A stretch of 64,000 nt of DNA from Allantophomopsis cytisporea (taxonomy: Eukaryota > Ascomycota > Leotiomycetes > Phacidiales > Phacidiaceae). Location of the stretch: positions 1,550,001 through 1,614,000 of the forward strand of contig CP103025.1 of NCBI GenBank assembly GCA_024752435.1, read 5' to 3'. Under the pieces are notes generated by a model. It ran no database searches. It was not told the DNA's origin and saw only the letters and a list, made by a program, of their open reading frames with translations. A program made the translations under genes and the position numbers. Shown piece after piece: positions 1 through 9,560 of the stretch (position 1 is the stretch's first letter; the number at the start of each line of letters is the position of its first letter).

Positions 1-403
1 TTCAAAATAATAAGCCAACTTGAGTATCTGTGATATTATGATATGAAATGTCTTTGCAATATCGTTCCTGAATCTGTATGCATGTATAAGCTACTTTGTA
101 TTGTTTAGTTACGAGAACACGTAAGAGCCTACCTATTGGGGCATTTGACAGGTTCTTGCTCATTAACGCACAAAAGGCTTTCTTTGATGTCATATTTAGA
201 ACCACCAGAAATTAATCTGTCAACGTATTCACATCCGTCTTCCCATGATGGCATAAATCAAAATCATGATTGCTCCCGTGAAGCGACGTCTCTGTAGACA
301 TGAAGTGTGTTTGAACAACTTGTTTGAATGACTTTTGATTTTCCCCATGATCTATTTTTATACACAAGTCATCCAAGTCATTGATATGTACTCCCGAAGA
401 GAC
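1..403. other. Left edge, downstream of NAA10
   Basis: Mostly AT-rich 3' sequence; a 67-codon minus-strand ORF at 2-205 has no supporting feature. Confidence 0.4.
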
Positions 404-1199
404 TTAAGCCTTCTGACTCTCGTCCCTTTCGACCAACTCGCCGACTCCCAAATGCTTCCCTACCTTGACCTTTCTCAGTTTCTCCTTCTTCTCCGCATCA
501 CCATTTCCAATACCATCATCCTTTTTGCCAGCCTCGCCTACAGCATCTCCCTCATCCTTGTCTTCCACATCGTCCTCTTGCTCGTCCAAAATTTTCTCCC
601 TCAAAGAACCCAGATCCTGCTTCATGGAATATGCGTCCTCGCCATCAGCGTAGTACTTGGCCTCAACCTTCTCGTTCTTGAAACCCAAAGTATCTTCGTA
701 GAGACTGCGTGCCGCGTTGTTGGACACACGCACATGAAGCGATACATATTGTGCGCCGAACGTCTCAACCATAGCTCTCTCTGTGCAACGAATTAGCCAT
801 GATTTCCTCTAAACCTCAACCTAACGATTGTCCAGTAATTGCCCAAAATCAACTGGGCAGGAAGGGACAAGGATGTGCAAACATACGAGACTGTCTCATC
901 AGCTTCTCCGCAATACCCAGACGGCGGTGCGTCCGCATGACACTCAAGCTGGTGATATGGCCATGCTGGATACCATCGGCGGGATCCTCCTCCATCTTCG
1001 CGAGCACATAGCCTACGACGCGCGGGTAATCGTAGGGGGTCTTCTTCGGCCGCGAGACGTCGACGGCGACGTATGAGAGCTGGGGCCACGACAGTGCATG
1101 GTACAGGTAATACTTGAGGAAGTAGTTTTCCGGCAGGTTGGTAATGTTGGCGTGCTGGACATGCGGGATGTCCGACGACTTCAAGAGTCTGATGTCCAT
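404..1199 (-). CDS. NAA10: N-alpha-acetyltransferase NatA catalytic subunit (Naa10/Ard1)
   Basis: Two exons, 1199..887 and 780..404, give 229 residues; the 106-nt intron starts GTATGT and ends CACAG. The join restores the family segment QRAMVETF after LMRQS, as in human NAA10. The protein is a GNAT fold: MDIRLLK start, the acetyl-CoA loop RRLGIA near residue 95, then YVSLHVR and KYYADGEDAY, the family signature. The C-terminal 80 residues are an acidic, low-complexity Lys/Glu/Asp tail typical of Ard1. With Naa15 it acetylates nascent N-termini at the ribosome. Start is the only ATG before the conserved MDIR. No partner gene lies nearby. Confidence 0.95.
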
Positions 1200-1738
1200 G
1201 GCGGCGCCGGGTGGGGGTTTTCGACTTGGGTATGAACTTTGGGGACTTTGTGCGTCGCTGCTATCAACGGGCCCTTATGCTTGTGTGAGTCTGAATTGGC
1301 TCCAATTATGAGATGTTGTGGGCCGGTCCGTGTGTCGTGATTGGAGCGCGTCTAAGGTGTCTCTATTGTTGTGTTTGATGCTGTGCGCAAATACTCATCA
1401 TTTGCAGCCAGGACGGATTTCAATGCACCGAATCTGGGCGGAACCTCCCGTCATGGCGGGGTACTGTTGACGCACCTTCGTTTCGAGCCCGAGCCTTTGC
1501 GCCTGTAATAATGATGAAATGTGCTTTTCATTCTTGCCGTTCTTCTGCCGTATTAGCATAAGCACATTTTTGAATGGTTACTAATTGCATGCATCATTAC
1601 AAATGCATGTGACTATATCTGCCCAACCAAAGCTTATACGCTGTATAAATATATAAATATGTCCTTGATCACTAGTTTCCATTGTTCTCCTTGTATCGCG
1701 AGATTGTTACTTGGCTTTACTATACTTGGCTATACACA
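1200..1738. other. Divergent spacer between NAA10 and the first SDR
   Basis: 539 bp promoter region for both genes. The SDR-proximal part has a TATA-like ATAAATATATAAATAT (1645-1660) about 80-95 bp before its start codon. Confidence 0.5.
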
Positions 1739-2718
1739 ATGGCATCTACACGTCCAACATCTGGAAGAACAGCGAGCCGTGGCGGAGTCTCAGCAGCTAG
1801 ATCTCTCGAAGGAAAATTAGCAATTGTTACAGGAGCTTCCAGAGGTTGGTGATAATTCCTAAAAAAAATTGCGGTCAATTTGTTGACTTTATCATTAATA
1901 CATACTAACATGACGACATAGGTATTGGAGCAGCAATTGTAGAGAACCTCGCATCCAAGGGTGCCTCTATCGTCCTAGGATACACGTCGGACAAATCGAA
2001 AATACAGACTGAGGAACTGGCCAAGGCCCTCGAAGCTGAGCATGACATTACCACACTGGTTGTGCAAGCAGACATGGGGAATGTGAAGGGTCCAGAGTAC
2101 CTGATCAAGACAGTCACGAACCACTTCAAGCATCCAAAATCTGGAACATTGCAGATCGATATCATCGTCAACAACGCGGGTGTCTCAGTGAACAAGCCCA
2201 TTGAAGAGGTTGATGTCGAACATTTTGATAGCCAGTACCGCGTCAATGTGCTCGGTCCATTACTCCTCATCAAAGAGGCAAAGCCATATCTCCCAAAGGA
2301 CCGCAGTGGTCGTATCATCAACGTTTCGTCCGTCTCGGCGACATCGGGTTTCCAATCACAATCTGTGTATGGAGGGACAAAAGCTGCTTTGGACGCCATG
2401 ACAAGAACCTGGGCCAGAGAGTTGGCGGAAAATGCTACCGTCAACAGCATCAATCCCGGACCAGTCGCCACAGATATGTGGTATTCTACAACCGAGGAAT
2501 TCCGAGCGGGTCTCAAGCCATTTATCTCACAGACTCCTTTGAGTGCTGTCAGAGAGGGCATCGATGATCCAGAGCTCGTGAAGGGTGCAGAAGTTTCTGG
2601 TGGAAGACCTGCATACCCATCTGAGATTGCTGGTATTATAGGCATGCTAACCAGTGCTGAGAGTGGATGGTGTACCGGTCAGGTCGTTTGTGCCAATGGA
2701 GGTGCATTTTTCAACTAG
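1739..2718 (+). CDS. Short-chain dehydrogenase/reductase, 3-ketoacyl-ACP reductase-like
   Basis: Exons 1739..1844 and 1922..2718 (300 residues). The intron has a weak donor (GTTGGT) but a good branch site (ACTAAC) and restores the cofactor motif TGASRGIG at residues 31-38. Further classical SDR features are NNAG, a catalytic Ser in INVSSVS and the YGGTK catalytic pair, followed by NSINPGPVATDM. The glycine-rich loop and following strand suggest NADP(H) use. About 24 Ser/Arg/Thr-rich residues precede the fold. The substrate cannot be read from sequence; many fungal members act on sugars, polyols or secondary-metabolite ketones. Its 3' end faces MES1, 225 bp away. Confidence 0.9.
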
Positions 2719-2943
2719 ACAGATTAGCATAATTGATTTTCTCGCTTTACTCAAGCAGACACCATAAATTTTCACAACCAAGCTGTGTTTCATAGAATTT
2801 TATTCTTGGTATCTACATGTATCCCGCACGCTGCAACGACACATGACTTTCTCCCCATACATTGCAAAACCCAACGAGAACCAATTCCCTTCCAAGGTCT
2901 ATGTTGAATGACAACACATAACAAAATATCATACGAAATACGC

Positions 2944-4857
2944 TCATGGAGCAGCGGCCGGCGGTGGTGCCTGCTCCTCCGCAGCCTTACCTCGAAATGG
3001 CAGCTCCATTGGAGTAGCAGTACCGCTGGCCTCACCGCTAGCCTCAGCCTTGGCTGCTGCCTTCTTTGCAGCCTTTCTGGCCTTGTCACGCTCCTTGTCG
3101 GCCTTCTTCTTAGCCTTGGCTTCCTCATCTGCCAGTCTGCTAGCCTGAGTACCACCATACTTCGTTCTCCACTCGTCCTCCTTCTTCTCGTCAATTCTGG
3201 TGAAAAGATAAGCGGCCTTGCCGATCTTGTGACCGGAGGCCAAAGCTCCTGGAGCCCACTTGTTAGGAATGGATATGAGGGGGGCATTCAGCTGCTCAAC
3301 AATAGAAGTCGCTGTCGATGGCATGAATGGAGATGCACATGAGGCAAGAAGGTACGTAAGGTTAAGCGCAAGACCGACAATAGCCTTAGTACGTTCGGGA
3401 GAGTTTGTAAGGTTCGTGTTATCGAGACGTCCAGCAAGGATGAGGTTACCCTTAGCAGAGATCTCCATAAGCTTCTTGAGGCCAGATCGGAGTCTGACAG
3501 CCTCCATATCAGCGACATACTCAGCAAGGAGTCCATTGACGTCGGCGATGAAACCTGGGAAGTCAAAGGAGTCATCAGTGTAGTCTGCTGAGAACTCTGG
3601 GACTGTTCCATCGAGCTTAGCGTTGACAAACTTGATAAGACGGTTGACAAAGTTTCCAAGGTTGGCAAGAAGTTCGCTATTGTTGGCTGCGATGAAGGAC
3701 TTCCACTCGAACTGTGTGTCTCCAGTCTCCGGTCTGTTCGCCAAAAGGTAGTATCTCCAGACTGAAGGTGGAATGCCAGTGTCTTTCACAGTGTCCCCGA
3801 AGACACCAACACCTCTCGACTTAGAGAACTTGCCGTTTTCGTAGTTCAAGTACTCAGTAGTGGAAAGATGATTAAGCATGGTCCACTTATCACCAGTTCC
3901 GATCTGAGAACCTGGGAAAATGACAGTGTGGAATGGAACGTTATCCTTGCCCATGAATTGGTATAGCTTGACATTCTCTGGATCACGCCACCAGAGCTCC
4001 CAGTCCTTGGTGTAGTTTGCGGTGATAGATGGGTAGCCAATGCAGGCATCAAACCAGACGTACAAGACCTTCTTCTCATAGCCTGGAAGTGGAATTGGTG
4101 TTCCCCACTTGAGATCACGAGTGATACTTCTGCCCTGAAGACCCTTCTCCAACCACGATTGCGTGATGCTGATACCATTTTGTGGCCAAGCTCCCTCCTT
4201 GCTGGACTTGTTGAACCACTCTTCAATCGCGCCTTGTGCCTTATCTAACAAGAGGAAAATGTGTGTGGTATCGCGTGGAACTGGTGTGGCACCATCGATC
4301 TTGCAGTGAGGGTTAATCAGCTCGAAAGGATCCAAAAGACTGCCACACTTGTCGCATTGATCGCCGCGAGCATCGTCGTACTGGCACTTTGGGCATGTAC
4401 CCTCGACAAATCGATCAGCCAAAAAGGATTCGTGCTTTTCACAATATGGCTGAGTGGTAGTTCTCTCCTCCATGTAGCCATTCTTGTATAGTTTCGTGAA
4501 AATATCTTGTGCAATGATTGTTTGCTGCTCTGTTGTCGTTCGTCCGAAATAGTCAAATCCAATCTCAAACCAGTCGTAAACGTCCTTGTGCTTCTTATGG
4601 AATTCGTCACAAAGCTCCTTTGGAGTCTGTCCAGTTTCCAGTGCCTTCGTCTCAGTGGCAGTCCCATATTCGTCTGTACCGCAAATGTACAAAGTCGGTC
4701 TGTCTCTCAGCTTACTGAATCTCGAAAAGACGTCGGCACTGAGCACACTGCCAACAACATTGCCCAAATGTGGAACGTTGTTGACATATGGAAGGGCACT
4801 TGTAATCAAAATATTTTCCTTGCCCTTCTCGGGAAGGATGATCTTCGGAGCCGCCAT
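2944..4857 (-). CDS. MES1: Methionyl-tRNA synthetase, cytosolic
   Basis: Single exon, 637 residues, class I aminoacyl-tRNA synthetase charging tRNA-Met. Residues 30-33 are HLGN (the HIGH signature) and 343-347 are KFSKS (KMSKS signature). A zinc knuckle has Cys 155, 158, 168 and 171. The anticodon-binding helical domain follows (about 400-550). The C-terminus (about 575-637) is a Lys/Ala/Glu-rich helix then a Pro/Ala tail. The frame is open upstream to 4956 but without an ATG (only TTG), so the ATG at 4857, in a strong context (AAAATGGCG), is the start. There is no N-terminal GST-like domain as in yeast Mes1. It shares a 186-bp divergent promoter with LTO1. Confidence 0.95.
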   Translation of the reverse strand: MAAPKIILPEKGKENILITSALPYVNNVPHLGNVVGSVLSADVFSRFSKLRDRPTLYICGTDEYGTATETKALETGQTPKELCDEFHKKHKDVYDWFEIGFDYFGRTTTEQQTIIAQDIFTKLYKNGYMEERTTTQPYCEKHESFLADRFVEGTCPKCQYDDARGDQCDKCGSLLDPFELINPHCKIDGATPVPRDTTHIFLLLDKAQGAIEEWFNKSSKEGAWPQNGISITQSWLEKGLQGRSITRDLKWGTPIPLPGYEKKVLYVWFDACIGYPSITANYTKDWELWWRDPENVKLYQFMGKDNVPFHTVIFPGSQIGTGDKWTMLNHLSTTEYLNYENGKFSKSRGVGVFGDTVKDTGIPPSVWRYYLLANRPETGDTQFEWKSFIAANNSELLANLGNFVNRLIKFVNAKLDGTVPEFSADYTDDSFDFPGFIADVNGLLAEYVADMEAVRLRSGLKKLMEISAKGNLILAGRLDNTNLTNSPERTKAIVGLALNLTYLLASCASPFMPSTATSIVEQLNAPLISIPNKWAPGALASGHKIGKAAYLFTRIDEKKEDEWRTKYGGTQASRLADEEAKAKKKADKERDKARKAAKKAAAKAEASGEASGTATPMELPFRGKAAEEQAPPPAAAP

Positions 4858-5043
4858 TTTTGTATAAAGATGAGGGAATTGAAGCTGTAACTTTCGAAGC
4901 CTAAGCGTCGGTGGGGTTTGACTCACAGCTGAATGGCGGGGCGGCGCGAGGCTCAAAATCTTAGCGAGACGTAAGGCTACGAAAATCGACTTTGTGCAAC
5001 TCTTGACTGCTTACAAAATCATAAACAAAAAAATATTTTCAAC
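4858..5043. promoter_or_regulatory. Divergent promoter between MES1 and LTO1
   Basis: Only 186 bp separate the start codons of the methionyl-tRNA synthetase (minus) and LTO1 (plus), so both leaders and the core promoters must lie here. Part of it is open in frame with MES1 but lacks an ATG. A short A-rich stretch directly precedes the LTO1 start. No specific factor site can be named with confidence. Confidence 0.6.
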
Positions 5044-5628
5044 ATGGAATCCGATCCTTTTGATGATATTCTCGGCCTGGAGGAGCAGTTCTATGACGAG
5101 GGCCATCAACTGGGAGTAACGGATGGCGCGAAAGCAGGACGAATCGAAGGCAGAGTATTCGGCCTCGAGAAAGGCTTCGAAAAGTATGTTGAAAGCGGGA
5201 GGGTACATGGTCGAGCTACAGTTTGGGCTGGACGTCTACCAAAAGCTTCTGGGGTCACACCCAAAGGACGAGCTTCTGTTGAATCTTCATCATTGAGCAC
5301 GAAAGACAAAGACGCTAGTGTCGCAAATGTTGCAAAACTACCTACTCTCTCCGACAATTCGAGAATCGAAAAGCACATCCGCGTTCTTTACGCACTAATG
5401 GAGCCTGCTACTCTTTCCACGGAAAATTCAGAGGATGCCGTGTCTGATTTCGACGATCGGTTCAAGCGAGCGCAGGGCAAGATCAAAATTATCGAAAAAG
5501 TACTTGGGGAAGAAGGTGTGACAAATGGCAATGCAGATAGTAGTGCCGGACAGCCAAATGCTTCAGCTAAATCGAATGGCGATGGAGCGAATATCGAGGA
5601 TGTCGATATATTAAAAGCCAGACACTGA
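5044..5628 (+). CDS. LTO1: Lto1/ORAOV1-family adaptor for Fe-S maturation of ABCE1 (Rli1)
   Basis: Intronless, 194 residues. The N-terminus carries the family hallmark: a DPFDDIL-LEEQFYDEG start followed by glycines spaced every four residues (deca-GX3), including EGHQLGVTDGAKAGRIEG. In yeast Lto1 pairs with Yae1 and recruits the ABC protein Rli1 to the cytosolic iron-sulfur targeting complex, supporting ribosome biogenesis and recycling. The C-terminal half is poorly conserved and Asn/Ser/Asp-rich. It ends KARH, without the terminal Trp that yeast Lto1 uses to bind the targeting complex. Its 5' end abuts MES1, so both translation-related genes share a promoter. Confidence 0.85.
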   Translation: MESDPFDDILGLEEQFYDEGHQLGVTDGAKAGRIEGRVFGLEKGFEKYVESGRVHGRATVWAGRLPKASGVTPKGRASVESSSLSTKDKDASVANVAKLPTLSDNSRIEKHIRVLYALMEPATLSTENSEDAVSDFDDRFKRAQGKIKIIEKVLGEEGVTNGNADSSAGQPNASAKSNGDGANIEDVDILKARH

Positions 5629-6376
5629 GAATGTCATAGATCGCCATGCTAGGAGTCCTTTCCAAAGACCCTGCATTCCGAGTTCTAGACATAATGCCCT
5701 ATACTATGGCATATTCAACTAAGGCGGCTAAGCCTACAAGCTTTGCAAGACCGATTGGCAACTTCAAAAGACTGAAGTGCCATGGCGATACTTGAAGGCT
5801 TCGAGCCTTGTTATGTCCAAGATATCGCTTGGCGTGCGCAAGAGTAGCGGAGCTCATGTACAGCACCCACAGAGTTGATACTTTGGGGATCAAGTCTTCT
5901 GAAACTTCACCTGCGAAGGATTAACTGGCTGTAGTAGGCAGCTTGGCGATTGTGCGAGTAGACAACGTAACAGTGTACTGTACTAAGCTTGCGAGTTTAC
6001 ATCAGCACAACAAATAGCCACAAGACATAGACTGGAATCAACTACCATTACTATGGAGAAAAGTTATACGTCCGCTAGATCTTCACGTGCTTTTGAGAAC
6101 TCTGTTTCGTTGTACATGTGCAGTTGTCACTCCTGGGCTCTTCGATCAATTAGAGAAAAACATTCATTTTCTGAGTAAAGCCGTTACTAAAATGATTAAA
6201 ATTCCAGCGATATAATATTGACTTTCGGCCTGAAAGGCCAAATTACTTTATATGGTTGTCAATATAAGACATTGACTATGTATCTGAACCAGTAGCATTT
6301 CAAGATCGTATGTGATATCAAACTTCTTTCTAATTAATCCCAGCAAGCCACCCGTTGAATCTGGGGACAATCCTCC
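5629..6376. other. Spacer between LTO1 and the second SDR
   Basis: AT-rich; a 52-codon minus-strand ORF (MSSATLAHAKRYLG start) is present but has no support. No RNA or mobile element seen. Confidence 0.4.
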
Positions 6377-6429
6377 CGACGTCAGCCTTGCAAGGCTACT
6401 ATAGAGCCACACCCCTGCAAGTGACGTCG
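6377..6429. promoter_or_regulatory. Inverted pair of TGACGTCG (CRE/ATF-like) sites plus 14-bp palindrome
   Basis: Upstream of the SDR gene the octamer TGACGTCG occurs on the minus strand at 6377-6384 and on the plus strand at 6422-6429. Between them sits the perfect palindrome AGCCTTGCAAGGCT (6384-6397). TGACGTCA-type elements are bound by fungal Atf1/AtfA bZIP stress regulators; that this promoter is so controlled is an inference. Confidence 0.4.
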
Positions 6430-6522
6430 TGCGCTTTTCTCATCACTGACGAAATGATTCCAGAGTAGTGGAGGATAAGGTCCGCAGAATGTGGAAATTC
6501 CTACCATGGCTTCATTATTAAA

Positions 6523-7667
6523 ATGGCATCGAAGCCATTTTGTTCACTTCTTTTACAAAGATCATACCATACTACTTCTCTTGCGCCTTTGAAAAGCATC
6601 AAAAGAAACCCTCACGTCCTCATCAATATTCTGAATTCTTTTTCTACTCCATTAAGATTACTTTTACAAGCTCCAGCATACAGAATGGTTTCTACTGAGT
6701 CATTGAGAGCTGACAAGCTTTTTGACGTCAAAGATCATGTCTGTGTTGTTACAGGTGGAGGAACTGGAATCGGATTGATGTATGTATTAATCTTCTACTT
6801 GTCCAGAAATTTAATATACTGACATTTTTATCAAGGTGTACACAAGCCCTTGCTGCCAACGGCGCCAGAGTATACATTACCGGTCGCCGAATGGAAGCTC
6901 TCGAGAACGCTGCAAAGACACACACACCGGCCAATGGTGGGAAAATCATTCCGTAAGCTTAAACATAACATGATTGATAGATTGACACTGACTGGAATAC
7001 CAGGGTTGGACCATGCGACGTCACTAAGAAGGAAGACCTTGAGAAGATCGTCGCCGAAATTAGCAAGAAGGAGAAGTACATTAATCTTCTTGTCACCGCT
7101 TCCGGTATTAGTGGACCAAAGACCATCCCAGATAACGAGAAGGCCTCTGAGCTCAAGGAGAAGCTCTTCAGTGAAACCTTCGAAGACTGGAACAGCACAT
7201 ATAACACCGATGTTTCTTCCGTTTTCTTCACTACAGTCGCCTTCCTTCCACTTCTCCAAGCTGGAAAGGAGAGCCATGGCCATCTTTCCGCCTCTGTCAT
7301 TGTCATATCCTCAATGTCCGGCTTAATGTCTCATGCACAAGGTCATTTCGCCTACAATGCTGCCAAGGGTGCCACCGTACACTTGTCCAAGCTCATGGCA
7401 TACGAATTCAAGAAGGCAGGTATCAGAGTCAACAGCATTGCGCCTGGGTACTTCCCATCCGAGATGACGACTGGAGAGAGTGATGAGAACCAGAAGAGTC
7501 AGATGCCACAGGAGAAGATCGATGACAAGGGGCATGTCCCCATGGGTCGTGCTGGCAGTGATGAGGAGATGGCTCAGGCTTGTATCTTCCTTTGCAAGAA
7601 CAAGTATGTCAATGGCGAAATCTTGGCTGTTGATGGCGGTGTCCTCCTCGATGTCCCTGCTCGCTAA
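6523..7667 (+). CDS. Short-chain dehydrogenase/reductase, possibly mitochondrial
   Basis: Exons 6523..6779, 6836..6952 and 7004..7667 give 345 residues; donors are GTATGT and GTAAGC. Rossmann motif TGGGTGIG lies at 77-84, then ITGRR, CDVT, VTASGI (in place of NNAG), VISSMSG, and the catalytic YNAAK; the C-terminus has AVDGGVLLD. The first 54 residues are Arg/Ser/Leu-rich without acidic residues (RSYHTTSL, SIKRNP) and look like a mitochondrial presequence. A second in-frame ATG (6685, Met55) starts the usual SDR N-terminus, so two forms are possible. An out-of-frame ATG at 6505 precedes the first start. The substrate is unknown. Confidence 0.88.
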
Positions 7668-8608
7668 GTTTAGTAATGAGTATATGTGAAAAACAAAACA
7701 TGGGCAATGGATGTGGGATTAAGGGACATCAGGTTGGCGTTTGCTATGGGTAGCTTAGGCAAAAGATAAATGAAGATTTGAAGATAAATTTTGGAAATTT
7801 CGGTGGAAATTTTGACTGAGCGACCTGCCGCTACTGAGTATATATGCGGCTTGAAGTAGAAGTGCGTAAGCCCAAGGCGTTCGTTATTGATTACAACGAA
7901 ATGTCATAATTGCATATCTGCTAGCATATGAGACTATTCTCAAAACGCCAACCTCTTGCATTGTACTGTACTCCTGGGCGAAAATGATGGCCTAAAATAA
8001 ATGAATAATCAAATTACTTCAGGGCTAAAACGATATATCCTTCTTAGCCAGATGCTCAAACATTGGACTTCAGTTGTTTGTGCGCCATCGAGGAAACAAT
8101 GATAATAAGAACGGCAACAATGAAAGTTGCCATGATGAGAAGATAACAAAGACCATCGTTTGACAAACGGCTACGATGTGCGAACCTGCACGTCCACACG
8201 TTGAAGCACACCACTTTTTACGTGGTAGTTTGATATCTACTTTCTATCGTGGCTACAATGGTCAGTTAATGTTCAGCTCAAATAACGCCGATCCGTACGG
8301 TCGAATAGCTGAGTGTAACAGAGACCGTATTTGAGTCTTCTGCTCTGCCTGCTCTCATTTCTTTACATCGGGATATCAAGCATCCCTGAGAGCTGCCCAT
8401 CACTATACCTACCACCATTATGAGCTTGAGTTAACATAGCTCTGTAGACGTCATATACCCCTGCACCTCTCGATCCATCCTCTTGGCATCCCAGTTGAAA
8501 CCCTCGTATGTTGAAGAGCAGACGTGTATAGCACATTGCACCTCAGCTATATAGACTTGACCACCTTTTTGCTTGATTTCTTAAGAGACTGTGCTCGATG
8601 CATCAAGT
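7668..8608. other. Spacer between convergent SDR and PPCDC genes
   Basis: 0.94 kb of 3' sequence; no gene seen. Confidence 0.45.
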
Positions 8609-9316
8609 TCAGCTTCCAGTATCAAGGTTCATTCTTTGCTCAATGACTTTCACAATTTCGGGCCACTCTTTCATGCCTCCATCTCCAACATCCCCACATG
8701 CCAGCTCTTTCTGTTGGGGTCTCAAAACCTCAACCCACCCATCCCCATCTACCCCCCACTCCACCTCTAGTACCTTGATATGCCTGCTCGTGATCGGATG
8801 TCTCCACATGGCTGTATTCATAGCGGGCGCAACAATTATCCTTTTCTTTCCTCCCATGGCTACATTTCTTTCATCGATAAGCCCTGTCGTATCCCAAGCC
8901 CTGATCGTTGAGAGCAGGAGATTGTCCGCAAAACCTCCTACCATCTTGGCCAATGTATTTGCAGATAAAGGCGCTACAACAAGTATGTCTGCCCAACGTC
9001 GAAGTTCAATATGGAGGATTCCACCACCTCGAGTCCATGGTTCTGACCATTCATCTTCATCGTGGTAGATCGCATCAACATTTGGAATATCGCGGAGAGA
9101 GCCCCAAGTTGGTTGCTCAGCGCTTTGACCCTCGAGAAATTTCCGGGACGAGCTGGTCAGAAGCAAACGAATAGAAAGATTTGGCTGTGTGGAAAGTGCC
9201 TTGAGAATGTTTGGAATTTTGATTGTTGCGACTGATCCCGAGGCTGCAAGAAGAAGATGCTTTTTACCGTCATTTTGATGCTCAGCAGCAATCAGTGGAC
9301 TCGAATTTAAGGTCAT
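8609..9316 (-). CDS. PPCDC: Phosphopantothenoylcysteine decarboxylase (PPCDC, Hal3-like flavoprotein)
   Basis: Intronless, 235 residues. FMN-dependent decarboxylase of coenzyme A synthesis, converting 4'-phosphopantothenoylcysteine to phosphopantetheine. All catalytic elements known from plant AtHal3a are present in one chain: His102 in LHIELRRWAD, the substrate-binding APAMNTAMW at 164-172, and Cys207 in LACGDVGDGGM. The N-terminal ASGSVA loop binds flavin phosphate. This contrasts with budding yeast, where the active enzyme is a hetero-oligomer that splits these residues among Cab3, Hal3 and Vhs3; the compact length here predicts an ordinary homotrimer. It is divergent from GRX5 across 244 bp. 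Confidence 0.93.
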   Translation of the reverse strand: MTLNSSPLIAAEHQNDGKKHLLLAASGSVATIKIPNILKALSTQPNLSIRLLLTSSSRKFLEGQSAEQPTWGSLRDIPNVDAIYHDEDEWSEPWTRGGGILHIELRRWADILVVAPLSANTLAKMVGGFADNLLLSTIRAWDTTGLIDERNVAMGGKKRIIVAPAMNTAMWRHPITSRHIKVLEVEWGVDGDGWVEVLRPQQKELACGDVGDGGMKEWPEIVKVIEQRMNLDTGS

Positions 9317-9560
9317 CGTGAAGCCCTTTGTTGAGACTATTGTTTCGACTTTATCCGGAGAGAAGGGGGAAAGTTGCTGTGAGTAAATAATTGAGATTGA
9401 ATAAGAGCCAGTGGATTTCCAAGCATATAGTTATCAGCCTTGCCATCCGGTTATCGCTGATTCGTCAGAGCTCAGCAGCATCTAAACTTCAGAGCGACAT
9501 CATCAGCCATACTTGAGTTACGATAAACACAAAATTTGTTTCTCTTCGCCTACACACAAA
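9317..9560. promoter_or_regulatory. Divergent promoter between PPCDC and GRX5
   Basis: These 244 bp separate the two start codons and must hold both leaders. No recognised factor site is claimed. The arrangement suggests possible co-regulation of a flavin-dependent coenzyme A enzyme and a mitochondrial Fe-S protein. Confidence 0.5.

Noticed and set aside
1905..2645. 246-codon minus-strand ORF opposite the first SDR
   Set aside because: Opposite strand of a clear SDR; low-complexity Ser/Thr product without motifs.
4858..4956. Upstream 33-residue extension of MES1 with Arg/Leu-rich, targeting-like sequence
   Set aside because: The frame has no ATG (starts with TTG), and the ATG at 4857 has a strong context. 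A non-AUG isoform cannot be excluded but is not supported.
5699..5893. 64-codon minus-strand ORF downstream of LTO1
   Set aside because: Begins with TTG; the internal ATG gives 52 residues without any recognisable feature.
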